Positions 34,014 through 42,467 of a DNA stretch of 64,000 nucleotides are shown in pieces. A program made the position numbers and the translations under genes. Below the pieces are notes generated by a model. The model was not told the origin of the DNA. It was given only the letters and a program-made list of their open reading frames with translations, and did no database searches. The stretch's first letter is position 1. Each line of letters opens with the position of its first letter. Source of the stretch: Myxococcales bacterium (GTDB lineage Bacteria; Myxococcota_A; Polyangia; Polyangiales; Polyangiaceae); assembly GCA_016712525.1 (NCBI GenBank), contig JADJQX010000006.1:1054001-1118000 (forward strand). Direction: 5' to 3'.

Positions 34014-35687
34014 TCAGTTGTCGTCGTTCTCGTCGACCTCGACGTCGATCGTCCCGTCGTTGCCGGTGTCGGTGCCGAACTTCATGGGCGTGCCTTGGCC
34101 CGTCCACGCGGCGTACTTCAGCACGACGGCGTCATTTTTCCCGAGCTGCTCGCCTGCGTGCGTGAAGACGGCCTCACCCGTGGAAGAGCGGCGGATGACC
34201 TCCACGTCGTACGATGCCATCGCGTCGGCCCCGCGCACGATGACGCGCAGCTCGCCGGTGACACGATCGAGCTTCAGGCGGATCTCCTGGCCCGCGGCCT
34301 CGCCGAACGCCTTGACGTGGAAGATGTAGTCGGCGGCGTCGGTGGCGAGCCCGATCTCGATCGTCGGGGTCTCGCTCCCGTTCGTCGTGTAGACGATCTC
34401 GTCGCCCGTGGCCGAGACCTGGATGGTGTCTTTCTGGTTCGGGTCGAGCTCGACGCCCAGCACGGCGAGCTCGTAGCCCGGGGCGACGAACGAGAGGTCG
34501 CTCGGCTCTTTTCCGGCGAGGGCGGTGCCGTCCAACGTGACCGAGTACGCCTGGCCCGTGGGCACGCGGTACACGGGCTCGTGGTCGTCTTGCCAGAGGT
34601 CGCGCGAGCGAGGAACGTAGGTGCTGCCCCCGGCGATTTCGCTCACGAACGCCCCGCCCACGTGGCCGAAGCGCTTGCCTCCCGCGTCGGTCACGAGGAG
34701 GTTCGCCTTGCCGTCGAGCCACACCTCCATGCGCCCGATCGTGTTGCCCTTGATGGCACCGTTCGGCTCCACCGTCCCGCAGAAGGGGCACTGCTGGGTG
34801 GCGACGCGCTTCGTGGTCGGCGTGAGCGTGAGCGTCTTCGTGGTCGCGTCGCCGAGGTACTCGCTCTGCGGCACGGAGGGGTTCGTCGACGCCACGTACT
34901 TCCACGTGTTCGCCTTGCGATCGACCTCCACGATGCGCTCGGTCTTCGGGTAGTTGTTGTCGTAGACGACGATGCCGACCTTGTCGCCGCCGAGGTCGCG
35001 GAGCTCGATCGGCGTCATGGCGTGGCCTTCTTTGTAGCCGGGCTTGTAGATGCCGATCGTGTAGGACTCGGTTGCGCCCGAGCGCAGGCTCGCGGCGAAC
35101 GCGTCGACGATCTCGTTCGGCGAGGGCCCCTTGAGCTCGCCGCTCGCCGTCGGATCGAGGGCCTGCGTAACGAACCAATAGGCGATCTCGCGCTGGAGCT
35201 TGGTGTTCCCCTCGAGGGCGAGGGCGCCGGTCGTGGCCGCGCCGAAGTCTTGCACCGGGAGAGTCTTCTTGAAGAAGAGGAGCGCGAGCGCCGCCATGCC
35301 CTCGCAGTGGCCGCCGTCCATGCCCTTGTTCTGCTCGAGCAACCACCGCTGGGCCGAGGGCGTGAGCCCGCACGCGTCGCCGCCGGGCGTGGCGCAGACC
35401 GTGTCGCCGAAGAAGCGCCGGAGCTCGGCGCCCGTGAGGTTCGTGAACTGCGCGCCCTCGCCGTAGTTCTCGAAGGCGAAGCCGTCGTCGGCCACCTTGA
35501 AACCAAGGCTGCCGAAGCCCGAGCCCGGAGGTGCGTCGGGCGTGGAGCCGTCCGGGGGATCCGGGGTCCCGACGTCGGCCGTGCTCGCGTCCTGCGTGTC
35601 GGCCGGGCCCCCTCCGGTGGTCTCGGAGCACGCGACCGCCGACAACGCTCCCAACCCCAACGTCACGAAAACGGTAGAAAATCGCAT
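34014..35687 (-). CDS. secreted lipoprotein with candidate Cys-His-Asp/Asn hydrolase core
   Basis: A 557-residue lipoprotein: signal peptide with lipobox LSAVAC (Cys20), an Asp/Pro/Gly linker to about 55, then a domain with GGHCEGMAALALLFF (Cys128), YKEGHAMTPIELRDLGG (His222) and GIVVYDNNYPKTERIVEVD (Asp243/Asn244). The Cys, His and Asp/Asn order is that of papain-like/transglutaminase-like folds, so a secreted protease, transglutaminase or related hydrolase is plausible. A Cys pair QCPFCG lies near residue 295. The last 250 residues are beta-rich with an acidic C-terminus. The start at 35687 begins the signal peptide; the upstream open frame is a shadow of the next gene. Confidence 0.8.
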   Translation of the reverse strand: MRFSTVFVTLGLGALSAVACSETTGGGPADTQDASTADVGTPDPPDGSTPDAPPGSGFGSLGFKVADDGFAFENYGEGAQFTNLTGAELRRFFGDTVCATPGGDACGLTPSAQRWLLEQNKGMDGGHCEGMAALALLFFKKTLPVQDFGAATTGALALEGNTKLQREIAYWFVTQALDPTASGELKGPSPNEIVDAFAASLRSGATESYTIGIYKPGYKEGHAMTPIELRDLGGDKVGIVVYDNNYPKTERIVEVDRKANTWKYVASTNPSVPQSEYLGDATTKTLTLTPTTKRVATQQCPFCGTVEPNGAIKGNTIGRMEVWLDGKANLLVTDAGGKRFGHVGGAFVSEIAGGSTYVPRSRDLWQDDHEPVYRVPTGQAYSVTLDGTALAGKEPSDLSFVAPGYELAVLGVELDPNQKDTIQVSATGDEIVYTTNGSETPTIEIGLATDAADYIFHVKAFGEAAGQEIRLKLDRVTGELRVIVRGADAMASYDVEVIRRSSTGEAVFTHAGEQLGKNDAVVLKYAAWTGQGTPMKFGTDTGNDGTIDVEVDENDDN

Positions 35688-35820
35688 GGTCTCACGGTAC
35701 GCGAGCGACCGCTTAAAATGCAAGGAGGCCTTCGCGGGGCCGGCGCGCGCTTGCGGCGTGGGCGCGAGCATGTACGCTCGGGCCTCGTCGAAGAACGCCG
35801 TCTTGCCACCGAGGGGCCCC

Positions 35821-36381
35821 ATGACCGACGCCGCGCGCGCGCAAACCATCGTGAACGAGCACGTCCTCTGGGCCGTGGGGGCGGGGCTCCTGCCCATCCC
35901 GCTGGTCGACATCGCCGCCGTGACGGCCATTCAGCTCGACATGCTGAAGCAGCTCTCGACCCACTACGGGATGCCGTACTCCGAGTCCGAGGGGAAGGCG
36001 TGGGTGTCCGCGCTCGCGGGGGGCCTCGCCGCGCGCCTCGGCGCGAACGCGATCAAGCTCATCCCGGGCATCGGGTCGATCCTCGGTGGGGCCGCGATGT
36101 CGGTCATGTCGGGCGCGTCGACCTACTCGATCGGCCAGGTGGCCGTTTCTCAGTTTTCGGCCGGGCGCTCGTTCTCGTCGATGGACGTCGAGGCCGCCAA
36201 GCGCGCCTACGAGGCCCACCTCGAGCGAGGCAAAGAGGTCGCGACGCGTATGTCGAAGGACAAGGCCGACGCCGGGGACGCGTTCGAGAAGCTCGAGAAG
36301 CTGAAGAAGCTCCGCGACCAAGGCGTGATCACGGAGGCCGACTTCGAGGCCCAGAAGAGCCGCTTGCTCTCCTCGATCTGA
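35821..36381 (+). CDS. YcjF-like (DUF697) protein with C-terminal SHOCT domain
   Basis: A 186-residue protein. Residues about 8-112 show the DUF697/YcjF pattern with two hydrophobic helices (WAVGAGLLPIPLVDIAAVTAIQLDMLKQL, ALAGGLAARLGANAIKLIPGIGS, GASTYSIGQVAV). Residues 154-186 are a SHOCT domain (FEKLEKLKKLRDQGVITEADFEAQKSRLL), a short oligomerisation module. The association with membranes is likely. ATG at 35821 preceded by GAGGGG. The function of the family is uncertain. Convergent with the sulfatase-like gene, with six bases between stops. Confidence 0.9.
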   Translation: MTDAARAQTIVNEHVLWAVGAGLLPIPLVDIAAVTAIQLDMLKQLSTHYGMPYSESEGKAWVSALAGGLAARLGANAIKLIPGIGSILGGAAMSVMSGASTYSIGQVAVSQFSAGRSFSSMDVEAAKRAYEAHLERGKEVATRMSKDKADAGDAFEKLEKLKKLRDQGVITEADFEAQKSRLLSSI

Positions 36382-36387
36382 GCCGCG

Positions 36388-37761
36388 TCAGTGCTTCGGG
36401 ATCCCGCCGCGCGGCGCGACCTCGACGAGCGCCTTCGAGGCGGCCTTGTAGCGCTCGAGCATGCCGTCGAGCAGATCCTTGCGGGTCTTGGCGAGGTCTT
36501 GGTTTTCGCCCGGATCGGCCGCAAGATCGTAGAGCTGGAAGCGCGCGTCGCGGCCGAAGGCGACGAGCTTCAGGTTCTCGTGCACGAGGGCGCGCCGCCG
36601 CTCGTTGTACTCGTCCTCGGGGAGGTCGACGATCACGTCGCGGGGCTCGGCTTTTGCGCCGCGGAGCTCGGCGACGAGGCTCGTGCAGGGCAGGGTCGTG
36701 TCGGCCTTGGCGCCCATGAGCTCGAGGAACGTGGGCACGAGGTCGGCGTGACCGCGCGGTGTGTCGATCGTGCGCGGCGTTCCCCCGGGCAGCAGCACGA
36801 ACATGGGGACGTGGACGAGCGGCTCCCACACCTCGTGCGCGTGGCGGAAAAAACCATGCTCGCCGAAGCCCTCGCCGTGGTCGGCCGTGACGACGATGGC
36901 CGTCCTGTCGGCCCACGGCTGCGCCTTCACCCAGTCGAGCAACTTGCCGACGTACATGTCCGTGTAGAAGACCTCTTCGTCGTAGAGGTCGCGGGCGCGC
37001 TTGCCGAACTTGGGCGACTCGGCGTGGGGTTTGTACTCGTCGTGCGGGTCCATGTAGTGAAACCACGCGAAGAAGGGTTTGTCGCTCGTGGCCACCCCGG
37101 ACAGCATCGAGATGGCGAGCGGCGTCAGCGCGTGGCTCGTGACGTACGGGTCCTTGTTGTAGTCGAACGGGATATTCGGCACGAGCCGCCAATCGCGGAA
37201 GCCTTGTTCGAATCCGGAGAGCCCCTTCTCCATGTACGCGTGCGCGTGGCCCCCGACGCAGGGCATGCCTTGCTCGGCGAGGCGCTCGCACATGAACACG
37301 TTCTCGTCGAGGTACTTCGTGAAGAACTTTCCTGTGCGCTCGAGGGTCGACGGGTACCTGCCCGACACGAACCCGACCACGCTCTTCGACGTGAACGACG
37401 ACGTCGAATAGGCGCGGGCGTAGGTGACGCTCTTCGCCTGGAGCGCGGTGAGGTTCGGGGCGATCGGGCGGTCGTAGCCGGCCCAGGGCATGTCGGCGCG
37501 GAGGCTGTCGATCGTGACGAGCAGCACGTTGAGCGGGCCGACTTTGGCCTTCGAGGGCGCGGGCTCGGCCTTGGGCTCGGCCGAGGCGAGGGCGGACGGC
37601 GACGCGGGCACCGGGGCAGACGACCCCGCGGCGACGGCGTGAGGGGGCTCGGCGCTGGCCCGCGAGGCGTTCGGGGGCTCTCCTCCTTCGCGCGGGGGCT
37701 TCGCGCAGGCCGCAGCGGAGAGGGCGAGGGTGGTAAGCGCGGCCAGGGTCGAGGCTCTCAT
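36388..37761 (-). CDS. sulfatase-fold lipoprotein with non-canonical nucleophile site
   Basis: A 457-residue lipoprotein of the alkaline-phosphatase/sulfatase superfamily: signal peptide with lipobox LSAAAC, Pro/Ala linker to about 70, then LLVTIDSLRADMP with metal-binding Asp, YARAYSTSSFTSKSVVGFVSGRYPS, HYMDPHDEYKPH, VVTADHGEGFGEHG and a C-terminal LYDLAADPGENQDLA typical of sulfatases. The segment that should read C/S-x-P-S-R for formylglycine formation reads S-F-T-S-K, so the enzyme probably does not use formylglycine; a Ser/Thr nucleophile as in phosphotransferases of this fold is possible. Substrate unknown. ATG at 37761. Confidence 0.9.
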   Translation of the reverse strand: MRASTLAALTTLALSAAACAKPPREGGEPPNASRASAEPPHAVAAGSSAPVPASPSALASAEPKAEPAPSKAKVGPLNVLLVTIDSLRADMPWAGYDRPIAPNLTALQAKSVTYARAYSTSSFTSKSVVGFVSGRYPSTLERTGKFFTKYLDENVFMCERLAEQGMPCVGGHAHAYMEKGLSGFEQGFRDWRLVPNIPFDYNKDPYVTSHALTPLAISMLSGVATSDKPFFAWFHYMDPHDEYKPHAESPKFGKRARDLYDEEVFYTDMYVGKLLDWVKAQPWADRTAIVVTADHGEGFGEHGFFRHAHEVWEPLVHVPMFVLLPGGTPRTIDTPRGHADLVPTFLELMGAKADTTLPCTSLVAELRGAKAEPRDVIVDLPEDEYNERRRALVHENLKLVAFGRDARFQLYDLAADPGENQDLAKTRKDLLDGMLERYKAASKALVEVAPRGGIPKH

Positions 37762-37895
37762 CGGCGCGGAACCTAGCCGCACGCGCGCCTCGCGCAAAGC
37801 CCTCGCGCGGGCGTTTTTTCGGGGTAGCCGAGCCGCCCGGTCGCGCGCGCCGATCCGGATCGCCGCGCTCGTGTCGACTCTGGTATTCGTGAGGC

Positions 37896-39416
37896 GTGGA
37901 CGGCATCGAGCGGTTCTTCGGTCTCACGTCGTTCTTCGGCCTCGGGCTGCTCGTCGGCCTCGGGCTGCTCGTCGCCCTCGCCGTGCTGCTCCACCCGGGG
38001 GAGCGCAAGAAGCTCGTCGCGCCCGCGGTGCTCCTCGTCGTCCACGTGGTCTTCGAGGCCATCGTCGCGCTCATCCCGCCGTCGGCCGTGGTGATGAAGC
38101 CGCTGCAGGTGATCGAGGTCCTCCTCCTGCTCGTCGCGCTCGCCCGGGGCACGTTCGTGCTCGTGGCCGACGCCCTCCTGGCGGGGCGCCTCAAGCGGCC
38201 GCTCCCGCGCATTTTTCGGGACCTCCTCCAGACCGGGATGTACTTCGCCGCCGGCATCGCCACCCTGCGGGTGGCCGGGGTAGAGCTCTCGAGCTTGCTC
38301 ACGACGTCGGCGCTCCTCACGGCCGTGGTCGGTCTCTCGCTCCAAGACACGCTCGGCAACCTCTTCGCGGGCATCTCGATCCAGATGCAGCGGCCGTTCG
38401 AGGTGGGCGATTTCATCCAGTTCGATCCCGATCCGCGCCTCATCGGGAGGGTCATCGAGATCAACTGGCGCGCCACCACCGTGCTCACCAACGACGAGAT
38501 GGAGGTCATCGTGCCGAACGGCACGCTCGCGAAGGCCCCCATCCGCAACTACACGAAGCCGAGCCCGATCGCGCGCCGCTCGGTCGAGGTGTCGTGCGCG
38601 TACGCCGTCGCCCCCGAGACCGTGCGCGCGACCATCCTCTCGGCCCTCCACGGGATCCCCGACGTGCTCGAGTCGCCCGAGCCCTCGGTCCTCACGTGGC
38701 GCTTCGCCGACAGCGGCATCGACTACGTCGTGCGCTACTTCACGAGCGCCTTCGACTTGCGTGACACCACCGACTCGGCCGTGCGCGAGCGCATTTGGTA
38801 CGCCCTTCGACGCGCCGGCATCGAGATCCCGTTCCCGAAGCGCGACGTGTTCGTCCACCAACCGAGCGCCGAGCGCGAGACACAACAGCGCGACGAGCGG
38901 GTGAGCGACATCGCCAGGCGCCTCCGCGACGTCGACTTCCTGGCCGTGCTCCCCGAGGGGACCTTGCGAACCCTCGCCGAGCGCTCGCCCGTGAAGGTCT
39001 ACGCGCCGCGTGAGGTGGTCTTGCGGCAGGGCGAGCCGGGGGAGGCGATGTTCCTCATCGCGCGCGGCGAGGTGAGCGTGCTCGTCGGCCGCGACGGCGC
39101 GAGCACGGCCGAGGTGGCGCGTCTCAAGAAGGGGAGCCTCTTCGGCGAGATGTCCCTCATGACGGGCGAGCCCCGCGCGGCCTCGGTGCAGACGCTCACC
39201 GAGACCGAGCTCGTGGTGGTCGACAAGGCCGCCTTCGCCGCCGTGCTGGCCGACGCGCCCGAGGTGCTCACCGAGATGACGCGGGTCCTCGTGGCGCGCC
39301 AAGCCGAGCTCGAGAGCCACCTCGCCGCGCGCGCCGAGCGAGCACGCGAGGTGGAGCTCGACGAACGCACGAGCGCGCTCTTGGGCCGCGTCCGTGCGTT
39401 CTTCAAGATGACGTAA
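37896..39416 (+). CDS. mechanosensitive channel (MscS family) fused to cyclic-nucleotide-binding domain
   Basis: A 506-residue inner-membrane channel: four helices in the first 140 residues, the MscS pore/beta domain (TAVVGLSLQDTLGNLFAGISIQMQRPFEVGDFIQF at about 148-183, NDEMEVIVPNGTLAKAPIRNYTKPSP), an alpha/beta cytoplasmic part, and a C-terminal cNMP-binding domain (about 355-475: LRQGEPGEAMFLIARGEVSVLVG, phosphate cassette FGEMSLMTGEPRAASV with intact Glu and Arg). Small cyclic nucleotides probably modulate gating, as described for bCNG-type relatives. GTG start at 37896. Its stop abuts the stop of the next, convergent gene with no base between. Confidence 0.93.
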   Translation: MDGIERFFGLTSFFGLGLLVGLGLLVALAVLLHPGERKKLVAPAVLLVVHVVFEAIVALIPPSAVVMKPLQVIEVLLLLVALARGTFVLVADALLAGRLKRPLPRIFRDLLQTGMYFAAGIATLRVAGVELSSLLTTSALLTAVVGLSLQDTLGNLFAGISIQMQRPFEVGDFIQFDPDPRLIGRVIEINWRATTVLTNDEMEVIVPNGTLAKAPIRNYTKPSPIARRSVEVSCAYAVAPETVRATILSALHGIPDVLESPEPSVLTWRFADSGIDYVVRYFTSAFDLRDTTDSAVRERIWYALRRAGIEIPFPKRDVFVHQPSAERETQQRDERVSDIARRLRDVDFLAVLPEGTLRTLAERSPVKVYAPREVVLRQGEPGEAMFLIARGEVSVLVGRDGASTAEVARLKKGSLFGEMSLMTGEPRAASVQTLTETELVVVDKAAFAAVLADAPEVLTEMTRVLVARQAELESHLAARAERAREVELDERTSALLGRVRAFFKMT

Positions 39417-40763
39417 CTACTTGGGAATCGCCGGCGGTTCTTTGTCGCTCTGCACGCACGAGGCGAGGTCGAAGAGCATGAACTCGAGCACGCGCTCTTG
39501 CGCCGTGAGCGGCTTGGCCTGGCACGCGCCGGGGAACGTGCCGGTGAGGCTCCGACCCGTGCCGATGTGGAAGCTCGAGTAGTACACGCGGCCGCACTGG
39601 TCCTTCTCGGCGGCGGTTGTGGGCGTGTTGAACGTGTACGCCTGGGTGTTGGTGGAGCCCGAGTAGAGCCAGCGCTGCGCGGGTGGGTTGATGATGCCCA
39701 CGCGGCTGTACGTGTCCGTGAGCGAGAGCTGCGGACCGGTGGTGGCGCCGAGGCCCTGGAGCCAGTCGGCGAGGGCCTTGCCCTTCGGGAACGACGTGTC
39801 GATCTGGGCCGGGTTCGAGAACGAGCCCGGGTTCGTGTAGTTCCCGGTCTGCGGCCAATCTCCGCGCCCGGACGCGATCACGGGGTAGGAGAGGTCGGTC
39901 GCGAAGATGCGCCCACCCACGTTCGCGTAGTCGAAGAGGTTCTGCACCGAGGTCGCGTCGGACGGGTACGAGCTGCAGGGCAGCGCCACGAGCTGGTATT
40001 TCTTGAGCGTGGCCGCGTTCGACCAGAGCTCGGCGCCGGTCGTCGCGCCCGAGACCGTGTTGCCGTTGCCGCGGAAGACGTGGATTCGCCCGGGGCCCGA
40101 GGGCGCCGTGAACTCGGCCGCGTCGATGCCGATCTCGTTCAGGATGCACTCGGTCGGGTCGTAGGTAGACGTGACGATCGCGATGCGCGGGATGTCGCCC
40201 TCGGACGCGTTCTTCGGGAGGCGCAGGTCGCCGTCCTTGGCTTTGTTCTCGACGCACTCGTCGACCGCCGGGAGAGTCACCTTGCGGCGGAAGCGCCCGA
40301 TCTGGACCACGATCGGGATGTCTTTCCCGGCGGGCATGTCCTTCAGCTCGAAGCGCCCTTGGGTGTCGGTGAGAGCGGTGGCGATGGGGTTGCCCGAGAC
40401 CGACTTCTCGCACGTCTCGCAGGTGACCCCGTCGTCGAACGCCTTGAGGTCGCCGTTGGGGACGTAGACGAGCACGTTGTAGAGCGGGTCGCGCCCGTTC
40501 GGGGCGAAGACCTTGCCGGTGAGCGTCGTCGTGTTCTGGCCGCTGCACGCGGGCTTCGAGCACTCGAGGCCCACGCACCCGGCGGGCCCTCCGCCCCCGG
40601 CGTCGCCGAAGAGCGAGCCGTCGTTTCCGGTGGAGGTGGAGCCGTCGCTCCCGTTCGGGTCGCCACCGTCGTCGAACACGGCGGGGCGGTCGGTCGTTCC
40701 GCACGCGACGAAGAGCGCGGACGCGGAGGCGAAGGCGAGGCTCGGGAAGAGGAAGCGTTTCAT
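39417..40763 (-). CDS. lipoprotein with carboxypeptidase-regulatory-like domain
   Basis: A 448-residue lipoprotein: signal peptide with lipobox ALFVAC, an Asp/Gly/Ser linker, a cysteine knot (GCVGLECSKPACSGQN), and a carboxypeptidase-regulatory-like beta domain (LTGKVFAPNGRDPLYNVLVYVPNG, GRFELKDMPAGKDIPIVVQIGRFRRKV) at about 80-170. The last 270 residues hold RIAIVTSTYDPTECIL, GAELWSNAATLKKYQLVALPCSS and NVGGRIFATDLSYPVIA, reminiscent of a ThuA/glutamine-amidotransferase-like fold. ATG at 40763 with AAAGG upstream is preferred over a TTG six bases earlier. Binding or adhesion at the cell surface is a guess. Confidence 0.8.
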   Translation of the reverse strand: MKRFLFPSLAFASASALFVACGTTDRPAVFDDGGDPNGSDGSTSTGNDGSLFGDAGGGGPAGCVGLECSKPACSGQNTTTLTGKVFAPNGRDPLYNVLVYVPNGDLKAFDDGVTCETCEKSVSGNPIATALTDTQGRFELKDMPAGKDIPIVVQIGRFRRKVTLPAVDECVENKAKDGDLRLPKNASEGDIPRIAIVTSTYDPTECILNEIGIDAAEFTAPSGPGRIHVFRGNGNTVSGATTGAELWSNAATLKKYQLVALPCSSYPSDATSVQNLFDYANVGGRIFATDLSYPVIASGRGDWPQTGNYTNPGSFSNPAQIDTSFPKGKALADWLQGLGATTGPQLSLTDTYSRVGIINPPAQRWLYSGSTNTQAYTFNTPTTAAEKDQCGRVYYSSFHIGTGRSLTGTFPGACQAKPLTAQERVLEFMLFDLASCVQSDKEPPAIPK

Positions 40764-40884
40764 AGGCAAGGACCTTTCGTACGGGCGACCTCATCCATTG
40801 TGAGGCGTGAGCGACCGTAAGGCCACCTTTCCGAGCTACGGCAGGCGCCGCGACGACCTTCCTCGCGGCCCTCCGACGAGGGCG

Positions 40885-41529
40885 TCAGGGCAGCATGTAA
40901 CCCACGACGAGCGCGCAGCCCTCGCCGGTCATCTTCACTTGGATGGGTTGGCCCTTCTCGAGCTCCACTTGACGGCTGTCGGTCTGGAGCTCGACGGTGC
41001 CCGCCTTGGGGAGCTCGATCGACGCGGGCTTCGCGAGCGCGGTGCGCTGGAACGGAGACCGCATGGTGCTCGCCGCGGCCTTGCCGACGAGCACGTCGAT
41101 GGAGATGTCTTTCGCCGAGAAGGCGAGAAATTGGGCCTGCGCGAGGCTCCCCTGGAGCGTGACCTCGACCGACTTGCCCGATGGCCCGAGCGCGACGATG
41201 CGGTTGAAGATGGGCTTCAGCGCGAGCACCTTGCCGTCGTCACCGGCCTTCTTGGGCATGGCCGCGTCGAGCTCCCCGCGGAGCTTCTCGAGCGCGGCTT
41301 GGTGCTCGGGCGTGCACGTGCCCGACTTGGCCTCTCCCGCCGTGATGGCGTCGAGCGCCGCGGCCTTCTCGGCCTTGCCGTCGTCGGCGGCTGCGGGGCC
41401 TTTGGGCGCCTGGGCCGACGGAGCCGAAGCGGCGCCCGGGGTGGGGGCTTCGGCCGGTTTCGTCTCGCCGCAGCCGACGAGGCACGAGAGGACGACGAGA
41501 GAGACGAAAGGAGCAGTCGCGAGGCGCAT
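40885..41529 (-). CDS. lipoprotein of unknown function
   Basis: A 214-residue lipoprotein: signal peptide with lipobox CLVGC, an Ala/Pro/Lys-rich linker to about 60, then a domain with ITAGEAKSGTCTPEHQAALEKLRGELDAAMPKK, PIFNRIVALGPSGKSVEVTLQG, AFSAKDISIDVLVG and VKMTGEGCALVVGYMLP. Two cysteines, at the domain's start and end, may form a bridge. No family recognised. It stands alone and is divergent from the START-domain gene at 41658. Confidence 0.72.
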   Translation of the reverse strand: MRLATAPFVSLVVLSCLVGCGETKPAEAPTPGAASAPSAQAPKGPAAADDGKAEKAAALDAITAGEAKSGTCTPEHQAALEKLRGELDAAMPKKAGDDGKVLALKPIFNRIVALGPSGKSVEVTLQGSLAQAQFLAFSAKDISIDVLVGKAAASTMRSPFQRTALAKPASIELPKAGTVELQTDSRQVELEKGQPIQVKMTGEGCALVVGYMLP

Positions 41530-41657
41530 GTGCCGGGTTTCTCAGAGCTTTCGCCGAGGCGCAAGCGGAACTGTCTCCGACCGGGCGAAGCGACACGGTC
41601 GGCGTTCGTGCGCCCGATGGGTCGACGCCGCAGAAAAACGCGCTACGGTCGTGCCCC

Positions 41658-42350
41658 ATGCGCAAGATCGGCGTCCTCCTCGCAGTCACCCTCGGCCTCA
41701 CCCCGGTGCTCCTCCCTCGCTCGGGCTCGGCCGACGAGCACAAGGCCGCGCCCACGTGGGAGCGCATGACGGAAGACTCGGGCATCGTCGTCTTTCGCCA
41801 AGAGGTCCCGGGCAGCTCCGTCATCGCGTTCAAAGGCGTCGGCACGGTCGACGCTCCGCTCTCGCAGGTGATCGCGGCGGTGACCGACACCCCTCGCGCC
41901 ACCGAGTGGATGGACGCCACGGTCGAGTCGCGTGTGCTCCGCAAGGTGTCTCCGCTCGAGCAAATCGTCTACACGCACATCAAGACGCCGCCAGGCCTCA
42001 CCGATCGAGATTTCGTGACCGACGCGCGCGGCGAGCTCGACCCGACGGTGAAGCGGTTCACCGTTCACATCCGCTCCGTCACGGATCCGGCCGCGCCACA
42101 GACCTCGTTCGTGCGCGGCGAGATCTACAAGAGCTCGTTCGTGCTCACCGGCATCGAGGGCGGCAAGCGCACCCTGGTGACGACCGAGATCCACGCCGAC
42201 CCGAAGGGCTCGATCCCCACGTTCATCGCCAACGCCTTCCAGAAGGATTGGCCCATCCACACGATCAAGAATCTCCGCAAACAGGCGCAGAAGCCCGACG
42301 TACACCCGTCGCCCGAGCTCGCCGCCGCGCTCGCGAAGGCCGGCTTCTGA
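41658..42350 (+). CDS. secreted START-domain (StAR-related lipid transfer) protein
   Basis: A 230-residue protein with a cleavable signal peptide (to about residue 25, LPRSGSA) and a START/SRPBCC domain over the rest: WERMTEDSGIVVFRQEVPGSSVIAFKGVGTVDAPLSQVIAAVTDTPRATEWMD, IVYTHIKTPPGLTDRDFVTDARG, RTLVTTEIHADPKGSIPTFIANAFQKDWP. Such proteins bind hydrophobic ligands in a helix-grip pocket, so transport of lipid across the periplasm is plausible. No cysteines for disulfides. ATG at 41658. Followed by short tandem repeats. Confidence 0.87.
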   Translation: MRKIGVLLAVTLGLTPVLLPRSGSADEHKAAPTWERMTEDSGIVVFRQEVPGSSVIAFKGVGTVDAPLSQVIAAVTDTPRATEWMDATVESRVLRKVSPLEQIVYTHIKTPPGLTDRDFVTDARGELDPTVKRFTVHIRSVTDPAAPQTSFVRGEIYKSSFVLTGIEGGKRTLVTTEIHADPKGSIPTFIANAFQKDWPIHTIKNLRKQAQKPDVHPSPELAAALAKAGF

Positions 42351-42353
42351 GAC

Positions 42354-42397
42354 GAGCACCACCGGCTGTGCTTCGGAGCACCACCGGCTGTGCTTCG
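42354..42397. repeat. 2 x 22-bp exact tandem repeat
   Basis: Two perfect copies of a 22-base unit (GAGCACCACCGGCTGTGCTT plus CG) begin three bases after the START gene stop. Non-coding position between convergent genes. Confidence 0.9.
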
Positions 42398-42419
42398 GCG
42401 GACCGCTGACGCCGGGCAC

Positions 42420-42453
42420 GGGCACGGGGTGCGCACGGGCACGGGGTGCGCAC
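42420..42453. repeat. 2 x 17-bp exact tandem repeat
   Basis: Two perfect copies of GGGCACGGGGTGCGCAC, in the same gap between convergent genes as the 22-base pair of repeats. Confidence 0.9.
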
Positions 42454-42467
42454 GGGCGAGAGCAGCG

